Shown here one piece after another: positions 21,098 to 30,689 of a DNA stretch of 64,000 bases. Source of the DNA: Haematobia irritans (lineage: Eukaryota > Arthropoda > Insecta > Diptera > Muscidae); NCBI RefSeq assembly GCF_050003625.1, contig NC_134398.1:99675479-99739478 (forward strand), written 5' to 3'. Position 1 is the first letter of the stretch. The number at the start of each line of letters is the position of its first letter. Position numbers and translations under genes: made by a program. The notes under the pieces were generated by a model. The model had not been told where the DNA came from. It did no database searches and saw only the letters and a list, made by a program, of their open reading frames with translations.

Positions 21098-21655
21098 CAC
21101 TGAACAAAAAGCATGTCCGGTTCCAAAGATTGTGTCTCCACTTTACAATTTTGGTATTGATTCCGAACCAAAGAAGCGGAGAATACAAGTAAGGATGCTT
21201 TTAAGACACAAATCTCTTTTACATGGGGTTTTGTGTACTTGACTCTACGAAGCACATTTCAATTTTTCGCTTTTTCGGCTTTTTTTCATATGCTATAAAA
21301 TGTCCGTTAAAAACAAGACTTCCAGTAGAAATTATGTTTTTTTATGATTTTTGCCTTGTAGTCAAGGTGCAAAAATGCAACAAATTTAAAGACAGTTTCA
21401 TTAATTTTAAAGAATTTTTCTGAATTATTAAAGTCAAGTTGACCTTAGTCCAAAAATTTGTTCTTTCATGTTATGATACCCATTTTTATGTCAAATCACT
21501 TAATTATAACGACAACGCGACTTCATTGAAAGTGTCGACCTTTGAACTTGGAAAAAACTTTATATTAGCGAAATGCGTCTTCTAAGCTAAGCAAAAGTTG
21601 TATTCTTATTTTAAGGACATGAACTCTTTGGCCTCACGACAATATTTTTTCAGTG
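21098..21655. mobile_element. CACTGAA...TTCAGTG element (558 bp) nested in the TA element
   Basis: Ends CACTGAACAAAAAGC and ATATTTTTTCAGTG. The left flank is TA and the right CA. Comparison with GGGCACTATACTCTTTTTAG in sister elements (about 45460-45480, reverse strand) shows an original TA target, the right copy having mutated. A larger relative is at 38317-39630. Confidence 0.8.
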
Positions 21656-21795
21656 CACTCTTTTTAGAGTTGTGAAAGTAAAATGAAAACAGGGCGAAAC
21701 AGTGAAAAATTAAACAGTAAGATCTATAAAAACAAAGATTAGTTCCTCTTTATTAATGAGTAGTCCAAGAGGAGTTGACGGATTTTTCCGGAAAT

Positions 21796-22022
21796 AAAAG
21801 CGGGCATTGAGTTCGAGTTTTGCCGCTAAAATTATTTCTCATTTTAGCGGAAAAACCAGAATAACATTACAACTGTTTCCGGTAAATTGTATTATAACAT
21901 GGTGGGCAAAAATCCAAAGCAACAATTGAATAAGTTTATTTTCTTAAAAAGAAATTATTAAAGAAAAGTAAAAGGGTAAACATGACCATTTTAACGCGAT
22001 AATACCAATTTATACCGGCCTT
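21796..22022. repeat. Palindromic MITE-like module (GTTCGAGTTTTGCCGC)
   Basis: A block starting GCGGGCATTGAGTTCGAG and ending TTTATACCGGCCTTA. It recurs in the sister elements (35065-35288, 40181-40404) and, reversed and shortened, at 13178-13235, 45300-45360 and 47818-47875. It is part of the common body of this family. Confidence 0.65.
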
Positions 22023-22544
22023 AAGAATTAAATTAAGTACAAAATTATTCGTTAATAAAAATTCATATTTATTTGTATTTCTAAATTAATGGTGTTACAT
22101 GCTAGCAAACAATTGTTCACACCAAAATAAATTTATGTGCTGTTGTAAAATTACTGTTTAGAATTTAAATATAATGTGTTTTTGAATGGTTATCGTTAAC
22201 CTTAGGATTCGATGGAAAAATATTTTTATATACTCGAATTCACGTTCTTCTTTTGTAAGAGTTTTTGAATTTCTTCGAAAATTTTAAACTTGTATACAAA
22301 AACCTTTATTTGTTACACAATTTTTATTTTTCCAATAAAAAAATAATATTTGATTTGAACTTAGTCCATTTCGTTTATATCAAGCATTTTTCTTTTCTGA
22401 CTTTAAGTCTTTTATAAAACACACTTTACAATTTCGTAGTAAAAATTTAATATAATAGTATGTAATGCTGAACACCTTTTCGGGAACTTCCGAACGAATC
22501 TGGAATATATGTTAAAAATATATTTAAAAAAATGGTGTTGGTCG

Positions 22545-22820
22545 AAGCAGGGATCGAACCCAGGACCCCTGTCACGCAAGACGACCAACCACGGACGACC
22601 AACCACTGCTCCACGCTGCCAACAAATGTATGTTTAACAATGTTATGTTGTTAAACAATGTTATGTTTGCATCGGCTCGTGGGCGCCGCAAGCTATGCTA
22701 TATAAATATAACTTGTAACGATAATTATCGCTTGATGACCATAACAGCTACGTAGCGCAGTGGTTAGTGTGCTGGCTTACAAACTGTGTGGTCCGCTGTT
22801 CGAATCCCCATCCGGCAAAA
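22545..22820. promoter_or_regulatory. Divergent pair of tRNA-like Pol III modules
   Basis: Minus strand (22622-22545): A-box-like GTGGAGCAGTGGTTGG and B box GGTTCGATCCC, with an anticodon-loop-like CTTGCGT. Plus strand (22740-22820): TAGCGCAGTGGTTAGTG, loop CTTACAA and B box GTTCGAATCCC. About 120 bp lie between their 5' sides. Equivalent pairs occur at 35806-36077, 40919-41218 and, mirrored, at 7511-7772, 12650-12912 and 37160-37430. A-box and B-box matches are seen directly; transcription is inferred. Confidence 0.75.
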
Positions 22821-23143
22821 GGTAAAATTGAAAAAAAAAAAATATAAAATTTAATAATTTCTTCTACAATGTTTGTATTACAGAAAAAGGTGCTTAGAAC
22901 TAAAAAAAACTCATGGAAGTGAAAAAAATGTGAGGCAATATACAATTAGGCAGAAAAAAATTTTGAGCACAATATTCTTTGGGAGAAAATTCTTCTCAGC
23001 ATATAATATTTATGGGTCCAAAATGCCTCCAAACATATTATATGTTCTCATAATAACATATAGTTTTTATATTAAACATAGAGTCGCTGCCACATCTAGC
23101 CCAGACCCAAGGACGCGTAAGTTATGGCTTTCATGATATCCAT

Positions 23144-23449
23144 ATGAAGGTATACAAAAGCGATCAGCCAAAGGATACCGAAACGGACAAGCCTCCGGTA
23201 GAGTCAGCAGTGAAAAAATCTCCTAGCGAAGCCGAAGGAGACATAAAACATGCAGACTATGGCGAAAATCATATGCGGGAAGTTTCTACAGGCTCAAGCC
23301 TCACCAAAGCTGAACCGCGGATTGTTGCGAGAGTCACCGAGATCTGTGAAGAGGAAGCCCTTGATGACTCAATTGAAGCGGCTGATGTGACGGTGGTTGA
23401 AAATTTGGATGGTTCTACGGTTCCTCCAGATAAATCTTCACCATTGTAA
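23144..23449 (+). pseudogene. Tail of LINE ORF1
   Basis: A 101-residue acidic frame (KPPVESAVKKSPSEAEGD..., EICEEEALDDSIEAADVT) just upstream of ORF2. It has no recognisable gag knuckle, so only the C-terminal, low-complexity part of ORF1 remains. The junction to ORF2 lacks the first strand of the endonuclease, so an internal deletion probably joins the two. Confidence 0.5.
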
Positions 23450-23451
23450 AA

Positions 23452-26400
23452 GTTCTCCTGATGAAAGGAGACATAGATATAGTTCTTATTCAAGAACCAT
23501 ACATATATAAGAACAAGATCTGTGAATTAAGCACTCCGGGTTTCAAACTTTTGCATAATACCGGTAACGATATAAATCGAGCATGTATAATTGCTAAAAA
23601 CGAACTAAACTTGTTTCTGCTTCCTTCATTGAGCAATGCAGACACTGTCGTAGCCAGTCTAGAGATATCCACATGCAAATATTGGGTATCTTCGGTCTAC
23701 ATGGGACATGATAGGGATATGCCACCCTGTGCCGTTAAGACCTTAGTTGAGGAGTCACTAAAAACAAAGACAAAACTCATTATGGGATGCGATGCAAATG
23801 CACATCATAGTATTTGGGGAAGTAGTGATACTAATGCAAGGGGAGAGTCGCTAATAGAGTTTATTTTGCGTACTAACCTGGTAGTTTGCAATAAGGGAGA
23901 TGCACCAACCTTCGTCACCAGGAACAGACAAGAGGTTTTGGACGTAACGTTGACCTCTCCGGAACTGAATGATAAGATATCTGAGTGGCAAGTTTTGAGG
24001 GAACATAGCTTCTCAGATCATCGCTACATCAGTTTCAGATTGGCTGTTCGTACTTCAAAGACCATATTTCCGCCAAATGTTGGGAAAGCTTATTGGAATA
24101 GGTATAGGGAATCGTTCAATTTGATGATACCGGAAGTGCCGGAGACAAATATGAGCACTGTGCAAGATATCGAACACGCAGTGGAGCGGATTACTAAGGC
24201 CTTCTACATTTCACTGAAAGCTGCATGCCCTAGAGGAAAGTCAAGGGGAAAAAATCGGCCGCCATGGTGGACTACGGAGTTAAGTAATATGAGGAAATCC
24301 TGCAGGAAGCTCTTTAACAAAGCAAAGTCCACAAGAGCTCCGGAGGATTGGGACACTTACAAGATGAATCTGAGAGAATATAAACGAGAACTTAGAAGGT
24401 CTCAACAAAACTCTTGGGATGATTACTGTAGCAGTATTGAGAATACGTCAGAGGCTTCCAGACTACGGAAGGTACTAGCATCCACTAACACCGCTCCAGG
24501 TTTCATTAAAACATCGGAGGGAAATTGGACAACGTCCAGTGAGGAGACGTTGGAGGTACTTTTGGACACACACTTCCCTGGAAATCAGATGGTTGAACCA
24601 TGTTCCGACGGTGTAACAGAGGCTCAGCGATCATTTCCTATCGAGGAAATTGTGTCGGAATCTAGAATAAAATGGGCTTTAAATAGCTTTGGACCATTCA
24701 AATCCCCCGGACCTGATGGAATTACTCCGGCGGAGTTACAGGCAGTGGCTGAAAGAATTATCCCCTGGTTGACGGTGATATATAAATAATGTGTAAACTT
24801 AGCATATATTCCAGAAAAGTGGAGGGAAACAAAAGTCGTCTTCATACCTAAAGCAGGAAAAGCCTCTCACTCGAGTGCGAAGGATTTCCGACCAATCAGC
24901 TTATCCTCATTCCTACTTAAGACCCTGGAGAGGATGATAGACATGTATCTTAGAACTAGCGTGGATTCAGGTTTGCTCTCGAAACGACAGCATGCATACT
25001 CGAAGGGCAGGTCTACTGAGACCGCATTGCATGAACTGGTCAGCTTTATTAAAAGCTCACTATCTGTCAAAGAATACACAATCGTGGCGTTTCTAGACAT
25101 CGAAGGGGCGTTCAATAATGACTGACAACTCTGAATGTTGATCCAGGTATACTTAGGCTGTTAGACGAACTTCTAATGAAGAGACGTATTTCAGCCACAC
25201 TATGGCAAGCAAACATACAAAGGTATGTGAACAGAGGCACTCCCCAAGGAGGAGTTCTATCACCTCTTCTTTGGAATGTTGCTATAAACAACCTTCTGGT
25301 TTCTCTAGAAAAAGAAAGGATAAAAGTGGTGGCATACGCAGATGATGTGGGGCTAGCAGTCAGGGGAAAATTCCCATCCACAATCAGAGATATTATACAG
25401 AGAGCTCTCCGGATGACTGAGAAATGGGCGAAAGATAATGGTCTTGGTGTAAATCCAGCAAAGACAGAAATAGTCATGTACTGCAAAGATCGCAAAACTC
25501 CCACGGTTAGGCCCATTTCCTTAGGGAGTACTGAAATTCCCTTTGGTGAGTGTGCAAAATACCTTGGCGTTATTTTGGACAGGAAGCTGAATTTTAGGCT
25601 TAATATTGAAGAGAGGGCGAGAAAAGCCACGGTAGCTTTGTACTCGTGCAAAAAGGCAATAGGGAAAAAGTGGGGACTAAGACCAAAAATTGTGCATTGG
25701 CTATACACGGCAGTGGTTAGACCTATAATGCTATATGGTGTTGTAGTCTGGTGGCCGGCACTTCAGAAACCGACTTGTTTAGATAAAGTTCAGCGTATGG
25801 CGAGCTTATGTATCTCAGGCGCATTTAGTAAGACAGGAACAGACTCCCTTAATGTTATGCTACATCTATTGCCTTTAGACATTTTGGCCAAACAGTCAGC
25901 TGCAACAACGGCTGTGCGGTTGCGCGAGCTTTCGCTGTGGTCGGAAAAAATATACGGTCATAGTTCGGTCCTCAAAGTAATGCCAGATGTGCCTAACGTA
26001 GTGGATTACACCCTGGCAAAACCACTTTTCGACTAAAAGTTTGAAACTCTAATTCCCAACATTGAGGCGTGGTGTACACAGACCCCGGGGAATAAAAGAT
26101 ATATAGATTTCTATACTGATGGCTCCAAATTGAATGGACAAGTGGGGTTCGGAGTATATTCTAAAGATCTGGAAATTCGAATAGCGAAAAGATTACCTAA
26201 TCACTGTAGTGTTTTTCAGGCTGAAATATTGGCAATAAGAGAGGTGGGGAATTGGCTGAGAAGTAATGTTCCAACAAATATTGGCATTAATATATACTCA
26301 GACAGTCAACCTGCAATAAAATCCTTGGACTCTGTGTTCCTTAACTCAAAAACGGCCATAGACTGCCGCAAATCTCTCAACGAGATGGCTGAGCAGTACA

Positions 26401-26954
26401 ATATTCACCTAATATGGGTGCCTGGTCATAGGAACATACCAGGGAACTGTGAAGCAGATGTGTTAGCAAGGCTAGGAACTACCTTACATATTCCAGGGGA
26501 ACTAGAATTTGTTGGTATGCCTCTGGCCACCTGCAAGCTCTTACTGCGTGAGAAGGCTGTTATGATGGCCAATATTCGATGGGAAAATTGCAAGGGTTGT
26601 AACGACACCAAGCAAATATGGCCCCATTTAAACTTAAACCGCACACTAGATATGCTAGTGTTCGCAAGGCGTCAGATAGCACTCCTAATATCTGCTATAA
26701 CGGGTCGCTGCCTGATAGGCGAATTTGCAAAAACTATAGGTGCGAAGTATAATGGCTATTGTATAAGCTGTCATAACGTGGAGGAAAAGGAATCAATTAA
26801 ACACCTCTTGTGTGAGTGTCCCGCTTTTTGTGTAAGGCGTAAGCGAATTTTAGGAGCATATAGCTTCAGATTACTGGCTGACCTGGAAAACGTTAACTTA
26901 AGCAGTTTGTTAATGTTTTTGGAGCAATCTGGTTGGTTCCACAAAAGTAAATAA
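23452..26954 (+). pseudogene. LINE ORF2: endonuclease, RT, RNase H
   Basis: The endonuclease is apurinic-type: DIDIVLIQEPY, MGCDANAHHSIWGSS and SFSDHRYISFRL; the N-terminal strand is missing. RT begins FGPFKSPGPDGITP; it has a stop at 24787 (TAA), then FRPISLSSFLLKTLE and FLDIEGAFNN, a stop with frameshift at about 25120, then RGTPQGGVLSPLLWN and catalytic YADD near 25335. Another stop (26034) precedes RNase H (FYTDGSKLNGQVGFGVY, SDSQPAIKSLDS, WVPGHRNIPGNCEAD) and the tail CISCHNVEEKESIKHLLCEC. Three in-frame interruptions make it inactive. Architecture without a second nuclease fits I-superfamily LINEs. Confidence 0.9.
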
Positions 26955-27437
26955 TAGAGAAGGTTCAGTGGTTAAGACTAGAAGTGCCCATATGTAATAG
27001 GTACTTTTAGTTAAATGTGGTATCACAATGGACTGAATAGTCTAAGTGAGCCTGAAATTTAATCGGGCTGCCACTTTAACCTAACCTAAACCTATAGTTT
27101 TTTGGAAGACAACATTATTGAATTTGGATGGAAAAATATTGTTTAGACCAAGATTCTTTCAAACATATTATATATTGGAAGAAATCAAACATATAAATGT
27201 TTGGGCAATACCCAAAAATGTATATGCTTGAAGCAAAATATGTTTGGGAGTATATGTTACAGAAGCGATTTTTTTGAGGGTGTAGGCAACCTACAACCAA
27301 ATTAAATTGATGTGAATTGAATTTTTATGTGGTATTTAGGTTGAAAGGGTCCTTCTGTGTGTCCACGAAACTTTTGTTTTAATATTATAAACATGACACT
27401 ACATTTATTTGAATTTTATTATTCTTTTTCCTTTTAG

Positions 27438-27779
27438 CTTCTGAAGTTGACGAAACCGATGATTCTGATGTTTCTTCAGATTCAGAAGATTGTTATCGGT
27501 CTCATGCTTATAAATTAACTCATAATTTTGATGAACTATCTACAACCGGATCTATTACGTCTTCTCTAAATTCCGATGAAAGTTTGAGCAATCCCGAAGC
27601 TCTTCTAGTACCAAGCTTATTTCCCCATGTACCACCGTATTTAGCATTTTCGTCAAATGCCAAAAAGGGCCCAGATGTTCCTGCCGATTTATACCGTATA
27701 TTAAAGTGGAGAGTTACCAACGTTATGCCACGAGTGGTCCGGATGATTTTATCGAATAGTGGAATGCGTTTGCTAAAAA
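27438..27779 (+). CDS. TTLL4: TTLL4-type tubulin polyglutamylase, internal exon
   Basis: A 342-nt exon with acceptor TTTTCCTTTTAG (ending 27437) and donor GTAAGA (27780). The frame gives an acidic start (DETDDSDVSSDSED), then SLFPHVPPYLAFSS and ILKWRVTNVMPRVVRMILSN, which match the region leading into the tubulin-tyrosine-ligase-like domain of TTLL4. Family members add glutamate chains to tubulin C-terminal tails in cilia and neuronal microtubules, using ATP. The spliced frame continues into the next exon (LLK then KTNDW). The upstream intron is loaded with transposons. The assignment to TTLL4 over TTLL5 rests on the SLFPHVPP block and the wording of the next exon; it is from family knowledge, not a search. 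Confidence 0.85.
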
Positions 27780-27829
27780 GTAAGATAGTTGATATAAAAT
27801 AAAACCTCTTTTTACACAAAAATTTACAG

Positions 27830-28016
27830 AAACAAATGACTGGATGGGTGTTTGGGGCAAGCACATGAAATCGCCATGTTTTAAAACTGTTCGGCCGTAT
27901 CAGAAAATAAATCATTTGCCCGGTTCATTTAAAATAGGTAGAAAAGACTCGTGTTGGAAAAATCTGGTGCAGCTGATGGCTAAACATGGAAAAAAGGAAT
28001 TTGGATTTATGCCAAA
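27830..28016 (+). CDS. TTLL4: TTLL4-type tubulin polyglutamylase, next exon
   Basis: A 187-nt exon after a 50-nt intron (27780-27829, acceptor AATTTACAG, donor GTAAGT at 28017). It encodes DWMGVWGKHMKSPCFKTV, YQKINHLPGSFKIGRKD and KHGKKEFGFMPK, the conserved entry to the TTL fold, where the lysine/arginine-rich GSFKIGRKD segment is diagnostic of TTLL glutamylases. The ATP-grasp core (KPPASARG type) must lie on later exons. None is found in the remaining 36 kb on this strand, implying an intron of at least that length or a truncated copy. The exon has no stops or frameshifts, so it appears to be a functional gene. Confidence 0.88.
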
Positions 28017-28440
28017 GTAAGTAACACTAAATTTGTAAACCTTTACACAGCAAATTCTTTGGTTTATTGCAACTAATATTGTTATTCATGTTTTGTGTAT
28101 CTACTATTTATATTCATATACATAGAGTACACTCGCGGTAACGTGAACTAACTAAAACCAAGAGAGTTCACGTTAGCGAACTTTGAATTTCAGAACAAAA
28201 ACTAGCCATATTCAAGAGTTTTAGAGGTTCTAGCGTGATAGTCTTCGTTTTGTTATTAGTAATACACCGAAAAAAGTATACTGTTTTTTATGAAAAATTG
28301 AACTTTTATGAAAATGAATTGCTAGAATAGCCGACGGCACTTCAGAATAACATTCTCTTCATGTGTACGAATCATCATATGATATGATTCGCCTGAAAAT
28401 GCAAAATTAAATTAATTGTTAATGGAAACCAATAATAGCA
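28017..28440 (+). other. Start of TTLL4 intron; hairpin and small MITE
   Basis: Contains an inverted repeat at 28135-28182 (CGCGGTAACGTGAACT / AGTTCACGTTAGCGAA). It also has a possible 105-bp TA-flanked MITE at 28263-28367 (CACCGAAAAAAG...TTCATGTG). A similar CACCGAAAAAAA start occurs at 29868. No coding sequence. Confidence 0.5.
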
Positions 28441-28454
28441 ATAATTAGTGTGTG

Positions 28455-29860
28455 AATACTGTACCTGTAATTGGATCGACCATCTTCAACGTGATATCGT
28501 ATCCGTCTTGCCCTTGCCATGGGGATGGATTGGGTTAATGGGTCGTTTGGCTGTTGGTGAAGTCCACTTAGGGGCCTTAAACGGCCTTTTTCTGGGTCTG
28601 CGGGATTGTTTGGGTTTGACCCTCGTCGAGGTGTTTTTATATTTTTTTTTTTGGTTTTATATTTGTATTTTCATGTGATTCGGAATTTGACTCTATGATG
28701 CAGGGAGTGTTTAGGTGACTGTTTGAATGTTGGGGGATGATATAGGGAATATTTTTGGGGGGTTTTACAGGTAGAAATGGTATGACCAATATAGGAAGTA
28801 GTCCCTGTAGAAATAACAAGCCATAAAAATAAATTAAATTGATAAATCATTTAACTATTAATAATAACCACACCACCCACCTAAAAACTCCTTTATCATG
28901 TAGCAACAAAAAATAAGAAATAATTAGTTTTACCTGATTGGATATTGTAACGCATCGTACTCATTTCTCTCATTTACACGATGCATGATATTGCTTCTAC
29001 GCTGAACGACAATGACTCGCGATTTAGTTGGATCGCCAACAATACTTGCAGCAACATCATTAACGGTGGGTGCATTGAATCTTTGCACATGTTCACCAGT
29101 TGGGGTACAATGCGCTCTTATGACAAATTTGTGCGTATCCGATGCATTCGATCCAATGCTGTTTTAAACATGCTTGCAAATTGTTCAATAATTCGTCTCT
29201 TTAACTTTTGTGTTCCCTGTATATTGCACCGCACATTCAACTGATCCACCATCGACGAAATGAAATAAATTTGCAGAAATTGATGCGGTTCATCTAATGT
29301 TGGCACCATTGAACCATGCAAATGTTATATTTGTCCTTGTATCTGTATTTGCAATCAATTATTTATTGAAGAAATTCTGTGTAAGTTCTGATCGTCTGGT
29401 GTATACGTAGTTGTTAAGTGTAGCAATTCATTGTGTTGGTGTGAGTGATTGGTTATATGTGATGTATCTTTTACCTTGCAAGTCGGCATGAAGCCGCCTT
29501 CTCGAATGATATTAGCTCCAAAGGAAGTTATGCGAAAGCAGTTATTGTACTCAAGGATGTGTTGAAGAACAATGATTTCAGTGGCTGTGGTGATGTAAGT
29601 AATGGATCCAGTTTGACTTTTCCACTTGCGCAGCACAATCCAGCCGTTTCTCTTTTGAACTTTAACGCATTGCAATATCGGCATATAGTCGTCATAGGTC
29701 CAATATCTAAATTTTCATCATCACTGTAGTTCGCAGTGGGATCGTATTGGAATGCCAAGCGATTGTATGGTGCCAATGATCTTTGTGTGCTCACGCGTTG
29801 TCTCAATCGGGCATTTTCTCTTATTACATTGTGTCTTTCTTCCCTTAAATTCTGTGAATA
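28455..29860 (-). pseudogene. Helitron Rep/helicase N-terminal region, fragmented
   Basis: Minus-strand frames carry blocks of the Helitron-like N-terminal domain in order: RQRVSTQRSLAPYNRLAFQY, NLDIGPMTTICRYCNALKFK and CCASGKVKLDPLLTSP (29806-29570). Then come SFGANIIREGGFMPT, MVPTLDEPHQFLQIYF, LNVRCNIQGTQKLKRRIIEQ, FVIRAHCTPTGEHVQRFN and, after a 400-bp interruption (28531-28935), GQDGYDITLKMVDPITGT. Frameshifts break it several times, and neither the Rep tyrosines nor the helicase are reached. The interruption starts with CAG/GTAAAAC on the minus strand, so it could be an intron or an insertion. Helitron ends were not located. Confidence 0.8.
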
Positions 29861-30193
29861 CGCACCGAAAAAAATTTACTATTTTTTATGAAAAATGAAC
29901 GAAACCATAGTAAGAATGACCATGATTTGGCGCCAAAGATTTTTTTCATCTAGATAAGTTCATGATTTTCTTATAAATTAGTTCATGTATTGCATCGTAT
30001 TTTAGTTCATTATTACTAAGCTGTGGCAAGAATATACTTAAACTCATTCAAAATATTCCTGCTATCCGGAAAAATGAACATTTTTTTGGGAAACCTGTAT
30101 TAAGAAATTGGATTGAAATAAACTGTTTGTCAGTATAATTTTCAAAAAAGTAGAGAAATTGAGGAATTGTACCTTTGATTCCAAGCTTTTATA
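29861..30193. other. AT-rich spacer, no gene
   Basis: Begins with CACCGAAAAAAATTTACTA, like the small MITE at 28263, but the other end was not found. Nothing coding. Confidence 0.45.
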
Positions 30194-30295
30194 AAGGGTG
30201 GTTAAAATTTCAAGGGTCGATGTTGATTTTGAATAAAACACAAACTATTTAGGAAATTATTGTAATTTTATTTTATTATGATATATTGGTATTAC

Positions 30296-30687
30296 TCAAT
30301 TATGTACAATTATGAACAAAATATCGGCCAAATGGGCGCCACGACCTCGGTGGCACACCTTCATCCGATGGTCCAAATTTTCGATGACGCTGAGGCATAA
30401 TGGAGGTTCCATGCCGTTAATGTGCCGAATTATCTCATCCTTTAGCTCTTGAATTGTTGCTGGCTTATCTTCCAAATAACCCCAAAGAAAAAAGTCCAAC
30501 GGTGTGAAATCACATGATCTTGGCGGCCAATTGACATCGCCATTACGTGAGATAACACGGCCATTGAATTTGTTGCGCAAAAGAGCCATTGTTTCGTTAG
30601 ATGTGTGGCATGTGGCACCGTCCTGCTGAAACCACATATCGTCCACATCCATATCATCTCACGATAGCGAACACCATTCACAGTAAC
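30296..30687 (-). pseudogene. DD41D transposase, C-terminal catalytic part
   Basis: Contains MWFQQDGATCHTSNETMAL and PRSCDFTPLDFFLWGYLED. Counting from the Asp of QQDG to the second Asp of DFTPLD leaves 41 residues between. The tail CHRGRGAHLADILF is typical of this transposase group. A small deletion shifts frame near 30650. The transposase would cut and paste the element at TA sites. Together with 33093-33362 it covers only the catalytic domain. Confidence 0.88.
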
Positions 30688-30689
30688 TG

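Larger units (their letters stand above)
23069..27092 (+). mobile_element. RNase H-bearing LINE, copy 2 (4.0 kb)
   Basis: Flanked by a 10-bp duplication TATAGTTTTT (23059-23068 and 27093-27102), inside the TA element at 20431. Includes a remnant of ORF1, ORF2 with endonuclease, RT, RNase H and Cys-His tail, and a 3' UTR ending in TAACC units. It is 5'-truncated relative to a full element. It is the reference against which copy 1 (1-1818) can be read. Confidence 0.92.
20431..27282 (+). mobile_element. Twin-tRNA TA element carrying an inserted LINE
   Basis: Ends CACGGACGAAAAAGACTG and GATTTTTTTGAGGGTG with TA at 20429-20430 and 27283-27284. The native length is about 2.8 kb; a LINE (23069-27092) sits near its right end. 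It also contains a smaller CACTGAA element and a palindromic MITE. No transposase frame exists. A 60-93-residue frame at 20961 recurs in sister copies only because the DNA is repeated. Confidence 0.9.

Noticed and set aside
20961..21242. Conserved small protein (also at 34126 and 39628)
   Set aside because: The frame recurs because the whole element is repeated; lengths differ between copies and there is no domain or conserved start.
22545..22820. Genuine tRNA genes
   Set aside because: The same degenerate modules recur in every family copy, acceptor stems do not pair well and they sit inside mobile elements; A and B boxes alone do not make a functional tRNA.
28440..28678. Plus-strand gene in the TTLL4 intron
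   Set aside because: Low-complexity frame overlapping a better-supported minus-strand Helitron fragment.
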